Assembly (NCBI GenBank): GCA_002309155.1
Contig: DBXB01000055.1
Span: 968 to 14,982 of the forward strand
From: Bacteroidales bacterium UBA1223
GTDB lineage: Bacteria > Bacteroidota > Bacteroidia > Bacteroidales > P3
Length of the DNA: 14,015 bases
Direction: 5' to 3'
The first letter of the stretch is position 1. Every line of letters begins with the position of its first letter. A program made the translations under genes and the position numbers. Below are positions 6,864 to 13,774 of the stretch, piece by piece. The notes under the pieces were generated by a model. The model had not been told where the DNA came from. It made no database searches and saw only the letters and a program-made list of their open reading frames with translations.

Positions 6864-7004
6864 GGTGAATGGTGAATTGATTTTCGTTTAATCGTTTAAT
6901 CGAATAATCGTTTAGTCGAAATCATTTGTCCCTTAACTCCCCTTAACTTCCCTTAACCCCCGAACCCTTTAAACCTTTCAAACCCTTTAAACCTTTTAAA
7001 CTTT
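6864..7004. repeat. Composite intergenic array: heptamers, octamers, decamers, then CCCTTTAAA units
   Basis: In order, starting 9 nt after the bcp stop: two heptamers (GTGAATG, GTGAATT; 6864-6877), four octamers (CGTTTAAT, CGTTTAAT, CGAATAAT, CGTTTAGT; 6885-6916), three decamers of the CCTTAACTCC type (6931-6960), and four 9-10-nt units of the CCCTTTAAA / CCTTTCAAA type (about 6965-7004). Only the last ~20 nt before the ATG of the peptidase gene are free of them. No TAnnTTTG promoter is visible in the gap. Confidence 0.85.
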
Positions 7005-7025
7005 TCAATCCAAAATATTATAACA

Positions 7026-8663
7026 ATGAAGAAATTAACTATTCTTGCAATGACTGCAACAATGCTTATGGCGTTGGGCTGCAAAGGCAACAAAGGTTGC
7101 GAGCCCAATCCCGAAATTCAACAGAAAGTCGATGAATATGCTGAGTTTTCTCTGACTTCAGACCTCATCGGCAACCTCTCAGCCAACGAGAAAGAGCTGG
7201 TCAAGATCTTTATCGAAATCAGCCAGGTGATGGATGAGATCTACTGGGATCAGTATTTTGGCAAGGAGAACCGTGCCGCTCTCGACACCATCTGCGACCC
7301 CGCCGTCCGCGCTTTCGCCAACATCCAGTATGGTGCATGGGATCGTCTCGACTCCGAGAAGCCGTTTGTCCCGGGCTATGGTGAACGCCCGCTGGGAGCC
7401 AATTTCTATCCTGTCGATATGACTGCTGAGGAATTTGACGCGCTCGAGGACACTCTGAAGAACAGCCAGTACAGTGTCATCCGTCGTGATGAGGCCGGCA
7501 AACTCTATGTGCTGCCTTATCATGAGGCTTATAAGGAGCAGCTCGCCAAAGTCGATGCCCTTCTCGAAAAAGCCATCGGACTTGCCGAGAACCCTGGTCT
7601 GAAGAAATATCTTGAGGCTCGTCGCGAGGCTTTCCGTACCGACGACTACTTTGAGAGCGATATGGTGTGGATGGATATGAAAGACAGCAAGCTCGACTTC
7701 ATCGTAGGACCTATCGAGAACTATGACGACGCCCTCCACGGTCTCAAATGCTCACAAGAGGCTTACGTTCTCATCAAGGATGAGGAATGGAGCAACGACC
7801 TCTCGAAGTTCGCCGCTATGCTTCCCGAGATGCAGAAACTGCTTCCCTGTGACGAGAAGTACAAGAAAGAGGTTCCGGGAACGGACTGCGACATCAATGT
7901 TTATGACGTGGTTTATTATGCTGGTGACTGCAATGCCGGCAGCAAGACCATCGCTATCAATCTTCCCAATGACGAACGTGTCCAGCTTGCCAAGGGCAGC
8001 CGTCGTCTGCAGCTGAAGAACGCCATGAAAGCTAAATTTGACAACATCATGGTGCCTATTGCCAAACTGATGGTTTGTGACGAACAGGTCGACAGCGTGA
8101 CATTCAACGCTTTCTTCGGCAATACCTGCTACCATGAGGTCGCTCATGGACTTGGAATCAAGAATACCGTCACTGGTCGTGGCCCCTGCCGTCAGGCTCT
8201 CGGTGCCATGTACAGTGCGTGGGAAGAGGCTAAGGCTGATGTCTGCGGACTTTTCCTTACCGAGCAACTCATAGAGCGCGGTCTGATTACAAACACTACG
8301 GTTAATCAGAATTACATCACCTTCATCTCTGGCATCCTCCGTTCGGTGCGTTTCGGTGCTACCGAGGCTCACGGTGTCGCCAACATCATGTGCTACAACT
8401 ACTTCTATGAGCATGGCGCTTTCACCCGCAACGCTCAGGGCAAGTATGTCATCAATGTCGAGAAGGCTCGTGAGGCCGCCCGTGAGTGGGCTTCCATCAT
8501 CATCGCTATGGAAGGTGAAGGCGACATGGCCGCTGCCAAAGCTTATAGCGACAAGAATGGCAAGATTAGTGCCGACCTCCAGAAGGACCTCAACGCCATC
8601 CGTGACGCCAGCATACCCCGCGACATAGTCTACAAGCAGGGTAGTGCGGTCCTCGGACTCTAG
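7026..8663 (+). CDS. M49-like (dipeptidyl-peptidase III-related) zinc peptidase, probable lipoprotein
   Basis: The 545-residue protein has an N-terminal hydrophobic signal ending at C19 (LMALGCKG), a plausible though loose lipobox, so it is probably membrane-anchored in the envelope. The zinc motif is HEVAHG at residues 370-375 (NTCYHEVAHGLGIKN), followed by EEAKADVCGLF at about 400-410, supplying the third ligand. This pair fits the bacterial M49-like family often annotated as Zn-dependent hydrolase or DPP III-like. True DPP III has HExxxH; this one has HExxH. Other family-like segments are NINVYDVVYYAGDCNAGSK-type text (about 290-310), AINLPNDERV and YSAWEEAKAD. At 545 residues it is shorter than eukaryotic DPP III (over 700). 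The substrate is unknown, though di- or oligopeptides are likely. Codons are strongly C-ending, suggesting good expression. A CotH-like gene follows 37 nt downstream. Confidence 0.85.
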   Translation: MKKLTILAMTATMLMALGCKGNKGCEPNPEIQQKVDEYAEFSLTSDLIGNLSANEKELVKIFIEISQVMDEIYWDQYFGKENRAALDTICDPAVRAFANIQYGAWDRLDSEKPFVPGYGERPLGANFYPVDMTAEEFDALEDTLKNSQYSVIRRDEAGKLYVLPYHEAYKEQLAKVDALLEKAIGLAENPGLKKYLEARREAFRTDDYFESDMVWMDMKDSKLDFIVGPIENYDDALHGLKCSQEAYVLIKDEEWSNDLSKFAAMLPEMQKLLPCDEKYKKEVPGTDCDINVYDVVYYAGDCNAGSKTIAINLPNDERVQLAKGSRRLQLKNAMKAKFDNIMVPIAKLMVCDEQVDSVTFNAFFGNTCYHEVAHGLGIKNTVTGRGPCRQALGAMYSAWEEAKADVCGLFLTEQLIERGLITNTTVNQNYITFISGILRSVRFGATEAHGVANIMCYNYFYEHGAFTRNAQGKYVINVEKAREAAREWASIIIAMEGEGDMAAAKAYSDKNGKISADLQKDLNAIRDASIPRDIVYKQGSAVLGL

Positions 8664-8700
8664 TCTACTGCTTTTCCAAGCCCTCTGACCTCGAGCCATA

Positions 8701-10524
8701 ATGATGAGAACTGTTGCCATCTTCTTGTCGTTCATCGTAGCCCTTTTGCCGATGACGGCAGGACAGTCGGTCTCGATATCGCCCGCAAGTGGCGTCTATG
8801 ACGGTTTCTTCAATATTATGATGCAGGGGCCAGAGGGTTTTAGTATTCATTATACCCTTAACGGCAGTGTCCCCACTGCCGATGATGCTCAATATTCATC
8901 AGTATTTCCTCCCACTTTTTCGCACTCCAATATCTTCAGCATCCAAAACTGCCCTGATGTCAATTGGGTGCCGTGTGACGAGGTGGATCGTATAGTGGTT
9001 GTGCGTGCCGCCCTCTTCGATTCGGCGGGTGTACGGCGCTCAGATGTCTCCACCTCATCTTATGTGATGAACACCTTGCTCGGCAGGCGGATAGAATTGC
9101 CTGTCGTGTCATTGTGTGTCGACTCTGTTGATTTGTTCGACTACGACAGTGGCATATTTGTGCCTGGACAATTCTATAACGAGGATGAGGTGTATAATAG
9201 TGGCAATTACTGTCAGCGGGGGCGCGAGTGGGAGAGGGATGCCAACTTCTGTTTCATGGAGGATGGCGAGATGAGGTTGGAGCAGGACTGCGGGATTCGT
9301 ATTCATGGGGCGCGGTCACGCTCTTTCATGCAGAAAGGATTCACGCTCTATGCGCGGAAAGAATATGGCGACAAGTATTTCCGTTATCCCTTCTTTGAGG
9401 GGAACGGTATCGATAAGTACAAGCGCTTGGTGTTGCGGCCGTGGATGGCTTCATGGAGTGATGCCGGTGTAGAGGATTGGATTTGTCAGCAACTGGCCAA
9501 TCCTCTGGGATGCGACAACCTGGCCACCCGTCCTGTGGTGCTGTTCCTCAATGGTGAGTATTGGGGCGTCTATTTCATGGAGGAGAAAGCTGATGAGCAT
9601 TATATAAATGAACATTACGGCTTTGACGACGAAGATGTAGACCTGTTGTCCGACTGGGGTTTCTCGGTTGATAACGGCAATGCTGACGACTGGCGGGGGT
9701 TCTACGAATGGGTTCAAGATGCCGACCTCTCTAGACAAGAGGATTATCAGTATTTCGCCTCAAAGGTCGATGTCGACGCTTTTCTGGATTACATGCTTCT
9801 CGAGGTTTTTGTCAGTAACGTGGACTGGCCGTCGAATAATGTCAGACAGTGGTCTGTCTTGGGCTCACCGTGGAGATGGATATTTTTTGACGGTGACGCC
9901 GCACTCAGTGACAGACGGGAGAATTCAGAGATACTCGGCTATATAACGTGTGACGACTCGTCCATGACCTACCCGGCTTCGCCAAGATCTTCTCTTCTGT
10001 TCCGTAAACTATTGGCTAACGAGGACTTCCGCCATATTTCTGTCGACAGATTCTCAAAACTGATTTTTCACTACTGGAATTATGCTTCTACGGCTCCTCT
10101 GTTAGAAGAGATAAGTGATATGGTATCTTCTGAGGTGGAATACCAGTCGGCTCGGTTCTCTTCGCCGTTGAGTGTCAGCAATTGGAGAGGGAAAATCAGA
10201 AATATCGACAGTTATCTGAAGTCTAGACCGGTGTCGATGTTCGACGACTATGCGAAGCATATCGGTGTCGACCTCAGCAAGATATCTGTGAGATTATATC
10301 CTAACCCCTCGCACAGCGTGGCCACCATGGAATATGATTCCTCATGGGGCGGTGTCGCGGATTATAGTGTGTATGATGTCATGGGACGATGCGTTGTGCA
10401 TCAAACCAGCGATCTTGTTGTCGGCACCAACCTGATCCAACTACCTCGGTTGCCACAAGGTGTCTATTTTATCAAAGTAAATGGTGTCGACTATATGTTG
10501 AGATGGATTGTGATAGACGGGTGA
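8701..10524 (+). CDS. CotH kinase-like secreted protein with T9SS type A sorting domain
   Basis: The 607-residue protein has a signal peptide (about 1-21, ending TAGQ), a chitobiase/hexosaminidase C-terminal-like beta domain (about 24-125, with SISPASGVYDG and IHYTLNGSVPT), a CotH kinase-like domain (about 130-480) and a C-terminal sorting domain. CotH landmarks are GIRIHGARSRSFMQKGF, the RPVVLFLNGEYWGVYFMEEK strand pair at about 277-296, the NVDWPSNN segment at 373-380 and FDGDAAL with D397/D399, likely metal and ATP ligands. Residues 530-607 start with VRLYPNPS and contain YDVMGR and LPQGVYFIKV, the usual T9SS type A pattern, so it is exported and anchored or released by the type IX system. 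The start ATG at 8701 is followed by a second ATG. It is probably cotranscribed with the peptidase. Whether it phosphorylates proteins is unknown. Confidence 0.9.
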   Translation: MMRTVAIFLSFIVALLPMTAGQSVSISPASGVYDGFFNIMMQGPEGFSIHYTLNGSVPTADDAQYSSVFPPTFSHSNIFSIQNCPDVNWVPCDEVDRIVVVRAALFDSAGVRRSDVSTSSYVMNTLLGRRIELPVVSLCVDSVDLFDYDSGIFVPGQFYNEDEVYNSGNYCQRGREWERDANFCFMEDGEMRLEQDCGIRIHGARSRSFMQKGFTLYARKEYGDKYFRYPFFEGNGIDKYKRLVLRPWMASWSDAGVEDWICQQLANPLGCDNLATRPVVLFLNGEYWGVYFMEEKADEHYINEHYGFDDEDVDLLSDWGFSVDNGNADDWRGFYEWVQDADLSRQEDYQYFASKVDVDAFLDYMLLEVFVSNVDWPSNNVRQWSVLGSPWRWIFFDGDAALSDRRENSEILGYITCDDSSMTYPASPRSSLLFRKLLANEDFRHISVDRFSKLIFHYWNYASTAPLLEEISDMVSSEVEYQSARFSSPLSVSNWRGKIRNIDSYLKSRPVSMFDDYAKHIGVDLSKISVRLYPNPSHSVATMEYDSSWGGVADYSVYDVMGRCVVHQTSDLVVGTNLIQLPRLPQGVYFIKVNGVDYMLRWIVIDG

Positions 10525-10581
10525 TCCGTGACCTGTGACCGGTGACACGATCAGGTCACCATTCACGGGTCACCATACACG
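10521..10581. repeat. Inverted heptamer array overlapping the CotH-like stop codon
   Basis: Four 7-nt units (GTGATCC, GTGACCT, GTGACCG, GTGACAC) at 10521-10548 are followed by GATCA and then four inverted units (GGTCACC, ATTCACG, GGTCACC, ATACACG) to 10581. The arms 10528-10546 and 10555-10573 are complementary at 16 of 19 positions around an 8-nt loop. The TGA stop of the CotH-like gene lies within the first unit. Confidence 0.85.
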
Positions 10582-10597
10582 ATTATTAATCATTACT

Positions 10598-11065
10598 ATG
10601 TATAGAACTCTCTGTATAGGCTTGTTATTTACGCTGATGATTTTTACGGCTGAGGCTCAAGAGTCTCTGGCGGATGTGGTATACCCCTCATATCCTGGTG
10701 GAATAGAGGAGTTGGAGCTGTTTGTAGAGAAGAATATAAGGTATCCTCATGACGGTTATGGCGGGAATGTATATATCGCATTTGTAGTGGACACCGATGG
10801 GGCTGTGTTAGATCCCCAAATTGTGCAATCACCAAGTCGTGCTTGTGGCGAAGAGGCGATGCGACTCGTAAAGAAGATGCCCAATTGGATTGCAGGCACA
10901 AAACATGGTAAGCCGGTACGTTTGAAGCATACTCTGGCTATTTATTTTGATATCGACAAGAATCATTTTCCCCGAGCCTATTGGGAAAGGCCAGTTTATT
11001 CCACCGACCCGCTAAACTCCTCGCAGGAGGTGGAAGTCGAGGGTTGGAAATTCCACAGCTGGTAA
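10598..11065 (+). CDS. Secreted TonB C-terminal-domain protein
   Basis: The ATG at 10598 gives a 155-residue protein; an upstream GTG start would place 21 non-signal residues inside the repeat hairpin and is not preferred. Residues 1-20 are a signal peptide ending AEAQ. YPGGIEELELFVEKNIRYP (about 32-50) and NVYIAFVVDTDGAVLDPQIV through AMRLVKKMPNWIAGTKHGK to LKHTLAIYFDI (about 56-119) are the TonB C-terminal fold, in the form common in Bacteroidota (the GG.., V.F.V..DG, ...MP.W.P motifs). There is no N-terminal transmembrane anchor of TonB type and no Pro-rich spacer, so it is not a canonical energy transducer. It more likely binds something in the periplasm. The last 35 residues are unrecognised. 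It converges tail to tail with the next gene, 8 nt apart. Confidence 0.85.
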   Translation: MYRTLCIGLLFTLMIFTAEAQESLADVVYPSYPGGIEELELFVEKNIRYPHDGYGGNVYIAFVVDTDGAVLDPQIVQSPSRACGEEAMRLVKKMPNWIAGTKHGKPVRLKHTLAIYFDIDKNHFPRAYWERPVYSTDPLNSSQEVEVEGWKFHSW

Positions 11066-11067
11066 AA

Positions 11068-11085
11068 TCCAAATCAATTTTTGGA
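11068..11085. terminator. Possible weak bidirectional hairpin between convergent genes
   Basis: TCCAAA (11068-11073) can pair with TTTGGA (11080-11085) around a 6-nt loop, between the two convergent stop codons and overlapping the minus-strand TGA. The stem is only 6 bp and there is no proper T-tract, so the call is tentative. Confidence 0.25.
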
Positions 11086-11418
11086 ATTCACTATTCTTTT
11101 CCTGAGCTCGGATACTGTCTCACGGACTGATGCTATCTGTGCTTCCGCCTTTGTCTTGAAGACTTCCCCCTCCTTCATATCGTACTCGATACCGTCAATC
11201 CTATACCAATAACCGAAACCCTCCACTTCGTCGGAACCCTCTTTATTAATGGGGGTTGTCACTCGGTCCATATTATATTGGGGAAGCAGTGCGTCGTATG
11301 CGTTTACCAAGTCTTGGTAACCAATTTTCTTAAGTTCTTCAACCACTTCGGGAGCGTCGTTCAGCAACTCCATCATCTCTTCATTAGTGCAGTTGCGCCA
11401 AATAGTATCGTTTTGCAT
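11074..11418 (-). CDS. Unknown 114-residue cytoplasmic protein
   Basis: I do not recognise this protein. It begins MQNDTIWRNCTNEEMMELLN, with no signal peptide or membrane segment. The first ~50 residues look alpha-helical and acidic (APEVVEELKKIGYQDLVNAYDALLPQY). The middle contains a compact aromatic stretch, GFGYWYRIDGIEYDMKEGE. The C-terminal ~30 residues, FKTKAEAQIASVRETVSELRKR, are probably one helix, possibly a coiled coil. The ATG at 11418 is the only sensible start. It is convergent with the TonB-domain gene and separated from the minus-strand PRTase gene upstream by 191 nt of repeat-rich DNA. No clear TAnnTTTG promoter is visible. It is probably a real gene, since its composition is protein-like and the start and end are clean. 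Confidence 0.7.
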   Translation of the reverse strand: MQNDTIWRNCTNEEMMELLNDAPEVVEELKKIGYQDLVNAYDALLPQYNMDRVTTPINKEGSDEVEGFGYWYRIDGIEYDMKEGEVFKTKAEAQIASVRETVSELRKRIVNSKN

Positions 11419-11473
11419 TATAGTATATATATTTAGTTCATTTATTATTAATCCAAGTTTCGGGGGCTAAATG

Positions 11474-11536
11474 GGGAGTTAAGAGGAGTTAAGGGAAGTT
11501 AAGGGACAATACATTTTTATTTGTGACCTGTGACCC
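11474..11536. repeat. Decamer array (reverse-complement orientation) plus two heptamers
   Basis: GGGGAGTTAAGAGGAGTTAA-type units recur every 10 nt (11474-11506), the reverse complement of the arrays at 6306-6357 and 6931-6960. They are followed at 11523-11536 by the heptamers GTGACCT and GTGACCC. Read on the minus strand, the decamers sit upstream of the 114-residue gene, as at the other sites. The remaining ~75 nt of the gap is AT-rich with nothing recognised. Confidence 0.8.
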
Positions 11537-11609
11537 GATACTTCGTTAATTTGTATAATCGATTAATAGTGTATGGTGATAAAATTCTTTAACCACTAAC
11601 CTTTAAACT

Positions 11610-12416
11610 TTACAAACTCGCATCAGCCATCAAATCTTTGCGACCTATAAGGCTGAAGATTGTTATTTCGTTGTCCTCATTAAGGATACGCAATGTCCGT
11701 AGAATCTCATTAATTGTGGAGCCACTTGTGGCCACATCGTCAATGATAAGCACGTTCTGATGCCGGATACTGGCACATAGCTCCTCGTCAGCTTTGTCGG
11801 CGAACTTGAGGAATTGCAACATATATGGGCGAAAACGACTCTTCTTGACATCCTTGGCTATTGTAAAGTAGTCTTTTTTGTGGATAAGGTCGAGCATTTG
11901 GTTGATTGACTGACGGACTTCTTCTTTTTGAGTTTCCGTGTAACGAGCACGTCCGTTTTCCAGAACGTCATTGAGGTACTGTTGCTCATAGCCGTCCATA
12001 TCAAACGTGATATTAGCAGGCAGGTTCTTCACCAACTCCATCTTACGTAGCATAGGCTGTGCAAACCTGTAGATATAGCGTAGCATGTACTGGTTGATGT
12101 GACTTGAAGATTCTGGCATAACTACAAGGTTGTAGTCATATAGATTTATCTGGTGACTAAGGTTGTCGATAGCTTTCTTTATAAATTCCGTCAATTCAGG
12201 ATAATCCTGAAGAGGTTCGGTAAACTTTATGTGTTTAATAAAAGCACTGCGCACTGTGCCTTCAACATTTTCAGCAAACTCATAGCCATAATAGAAGCAT
12301 TTGCCAAAAGCCTCCACCTGATATCCGTTGCCGGTCAAACTGACGATATCTTCTGTACCATCATGTTCAAAGTCGAATACAAACCTATGATTCTCGCTGT
12401 CGTAAGTAATGCCCAT
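11610..12416 (-). CDS. Phosphoribosyltransferase-like (PRTase fold) protein
   Basis: The 268-residue cytoplasmic protein carries the 13-residue PRPP-binding loop VLIIDDVATSGST at 222-234, followed by INEILRTLRILN and ITIFSLIGRKD, the classic type I PRTase layout. A first strand and loop VVMPESSSH sits at about 98-106, and helices with QPMLRKMELVKNLP follow, resembling ComF-like PRTases. The N-terminal ~90 residues (GITYDSENHRFVFDFEHDG, YEFAENVEGTVRSAFIKHIKF) form a separate beta-rich segment I cannot assign. The two adjacent aspartates and TSG of the loop are intact, so it is probably active or at least binds PRPP. The base or acceptor is unknown. It has its own promoter (12436-12468) divergent from another, and its composition is AT-richer than the envelope genes, so it may be part of an acquired cluster. 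Confidence 0.8.
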   Translation of the reverse strand: MGITYDSENHRFVFDFEHDGTEDIVSLTGNGYQVEAFGKCFYYGYEFAENVEGTVRSAFIKHIKFTEPLQDYPELTEFIKKAIDNLSHQINLYDYNLVVMPESSSHINQYMLRYIYRFAQPMLRKMELVKNLPANITFDMDGYEQQYLNDVLENGRARYTETQKEEVRQSINQMLDLIHKKDYFTIAKDVKKSRFRPYMLQFLKFADKADEELCASIRHQNVLIIDDVATSGSTINEILRTLRILNEDNEITIFSLIGRKDLMADASL

Positions 12417-12435
12417 ATGTTTTATTATAATTTTT

Positions 12436-12468
12436 GCAAAGATACACTTTTTCTATAGAATGAGGAAA
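12436..12468 (-). promoter_or_regulatory. Bacteroidota-type promoter for the PRTase-like gene
   Basis: On the minus strand TATCTTTGC (12444-12436) is a perfect TAnnTTTGC -7 element. TTTC (12468-12465), one base off TTTG, is 20 nt upstream. It is back to back with the plus-strand promoter at 12475-12507. Confidence 0.75.
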
Positions 12469-12474
12469 TTAATA

Positions 12475-12507
12475 TTTGTTCAGTTAGAATAAAACATGTA
12501 TCTTTGC
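12475..12507 (+). promoter_or_regulatory. Bacteroidota-type promoter with no gene directly downstream
   Basis: TTTG at 12475-12478 and TATCTTTGC at 12499-12507 match both elements with a 20-nt spacer. The predicted start is near 12513, and the next plus-strand coding gene begins at 12741. The 11-nt TGCAAAGATAC (12435-12445) and GTATCTTTGCA (12498-12508) form a perfect inverted repeat around the divergent pair. Confidence 0.75.
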
Positions 12508-12512
12508 ATGTC

Positions 12513-12740
12513 ATTTCCATAAGGCAAAGTGCACTTAGGATAATGGCGGGCATATTATTAGAGCGCTGAATTTGCGCTTTATCTGCGGCAGTCAAGAACT
12601 TCGCAAATTCTTTAAACCAGTCGTACGGTAAAGCAATGATTTGCGCCACATTTGTGTATTATATCAAGACGAATGATTTGGTAAATAAGTATTGTGCATT
12701 TTTAGTATATTTGCAGTGTTAATAATTAAAAAATATACTC
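12513..12740 (+). ncRNA. Candidate leader or small RNA downstream of the orphan promoter
   Basis: The 324-nt gap (12417-12740) has no convincing gene. The transcript predicted from 12475-12507 would contain an 8-bp stem, TAGAGCGC with GCGCTTTA (12559-12566 and 12574-12581, one G-T pair), around the loop TGAATTT. A second -7-like element, TATATTTGC (12706-12714), lies near the next gene without a well-spaced -33. The RNA may be a 5' leader of the membrane-protein gene or a separate RNA; the sequence does not decide. A 74-codon minus-strand open frame (12425-12649) overlaps it and is judged spurious. Confidence 0.35.
12706..12714 (+). promoter_or_regulatory. -7-like element near the membrane-protein gene
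   Basis: TATATTTGC fits TAnnTTTGC exactly and lies 26 nt before the ATG at 12741. The nearest TTTG (12677-12680) is 25 nt upstream, longer than usual, so activity is uncertain. Confidence 0.45.
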
Positions 12741-13643
12741 ATGAAAAAATTATTTAAACCTGTAGTTAAGTTGGTTGCTTTGTTGGGAGGTTTATTGCGC
12801 ACCATCTGGAATGGGAAAAAGTGTATAATAAAAACTGAAGAAAGGGAAACCGCCCAACGTCTGAATTTAAAAAAGAACACAATAACGGGAGGAACAGTAT
12901 TGACACTGTTGTTGTCGGCTTTCGGCATATATTCCGCTGTCACACCGTCTGATTTGGATAGGTTGCAGACAGCAATGAAGAATTCGTTTGATCGTGTCGA
13001 GCAATTGGATTACTTAGCATTGAATGCAGACAGTGTTGCTATGACAGCAGAGGAATTGGAGATATATTATATGAGAGGGAAATGTAAGTTGTTGTTAAGT
13101 CTGATTAATGAGAGTAACAAGGCATTAAGTGAGTTCAATGAGATTGACTATGATGAGAATGATTCAACAATACAGTTGGTAATAAAAACATACAACTCTT
13201 ATTTTGCTATGCTATACCATACTCGGGGAGTGATAAGTGAATTGCTGTGTTTTAAAAATTCACGCAACACGAAGCCATTGATAAATGCACTCACAGACCT
13301 GACGATGACTTCTATAATGGGAGATACTTTAAAAAGCAACTTTGTTAATGACCACAGATATCATCATGCAGTTGCGGATAGCGTTTTTGATGCTAGAATT
13401 GAGGTTGCGGCTTATAAAAACAACAAAGCTGCGGAAAAATATATTGAATATCTGAAAAAAAGCGACTTTGGGAGAGAGACATATAACAGATCAAGCAAAA
13501 AAGATAAAATCAAGATGACGGAAAAAATTCTTAAAAGCGACGAATTAATTGGGTATAATTTAGCTACATACCATTTTATTGATGTTTTTTATGAGTATTT
13601 GATTGCATTACAATTAAACTGCAAATACGACAATAAAGATTGA
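12741..13643 (+). CDS. Unknown single-pass membrane protein
   Basis: The 300-residue product is unrecognised. Residues 1-47 are basic and partly amphipathic (MKKLFKPVVKLVALLGGLLR, then a K/R-rich stretch). One hydrophobic segment, ITGGTVLTLLLSAFGIYSAV at about 48-67, is a good transmembrane helix. The remaining ~230 residues are polar and mostly alpha-helical, with Tyr/Asn/Lys-rich text such as TAEELEIYYMRGKCKLLLSL and HFIDVFYEYLIALQL. A basic N-terminus before the segment suggests the large domain is outside the cytoplasm. Codon use and base composition are markedly AT-richer than the receptor, peptidase or CotH-like genes, consistent with recent acquisition. It is divergent from the PRTase-like gene. 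Its ATG is preceded by an AT-rich stretch and a -7-like element at 12706-12714. No catalytic motif is seen. Confidence 0.75.
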   Translation: MKKLFKPVVKLVALLGGLLRTIWNGKKCIIKTEERETAQRLNLKKNTITGGTVLTLLLSAFGIYSAVTPSDLDRLQTAMKNSFDRVEQLDYLALNADSVAMTAEELEIYYMRGKCKLLLSLINESNKALSEFNEIDYDENDSTIQLVIKTYNSYFAMLYHTRGVISELLCFKNSRNTKPLINALTDLTMTSIMGDTLKSNFVNDHRYHHAVADSVFDARIEVAAYKNNKAAEKYIEYLKKSDFGRETYNRSSKKDKIKMTEKILKSDELIGYNLATYHFIDVFYEYLIALQLNCKYDNKD

Positions 13644-13681
13644 GTCATGAATTGCCGTTGATCGCAGATAATACATTTTGC

Positions 13682-13700
13682 GCCGGATTTGCAATCCGGC
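13682..13700. repeat. Perfect palindrome (REP-like hairpin)
   Basis: GCCGGATT and AATCCGGC form an 8-bp perfect stem around the 3-nt loop TGC. No T-tract follows, so an intrinsic terminator is unlikely. The composition is GC-rich inside an AT-rich gap, as expected of dispersed palindromic elements. Confidence 0.7.
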
Positions 13701-13736
13701 ACAATGATACCCCGAATTCAAGACAATATATAAAAT

Positions 13737-13766
13737 AAACGAGCCACCCGATTGGGCGGCTCGTTT
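13737..13766 (-). terminator. Rho-independent terminator of the NuoE/HydC-type gene
   Basis: AAACGAGCCACCC (13737-13749) pairs with GGGCGGCTCGTTT (13754-13766) around a 4-nt loop. The single odd position is A against C on the plus strand but a G-U pair in the minus-strand RNA, and TTTATTTTAT follows on the minus strand, so the hairpin suits the minus-strand gene best. TTTT after the stem on the plus strand allows weaker bidirectional use. Confidence 0.8.
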
Positions 13767-13774
13767 TGATATTG

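Noticed and set aside
7752..8735. 327-codon open frame on the minus strand opposite the M49-like gene
   Set aside because: The plus strand carries the intact zinc motifs; the antisense frame is open because of strong codon bias and shows no recognisable domain.
12425..12649. 74-codon minus-strand frame with a plausible first half (ALPYDWFKEFAKFLTAADKA)
   Set aside because: It has only a GTG start, runs through both divergent promoters, and the second half reads as reverse-complemented promoter sequence; no support as a gene.
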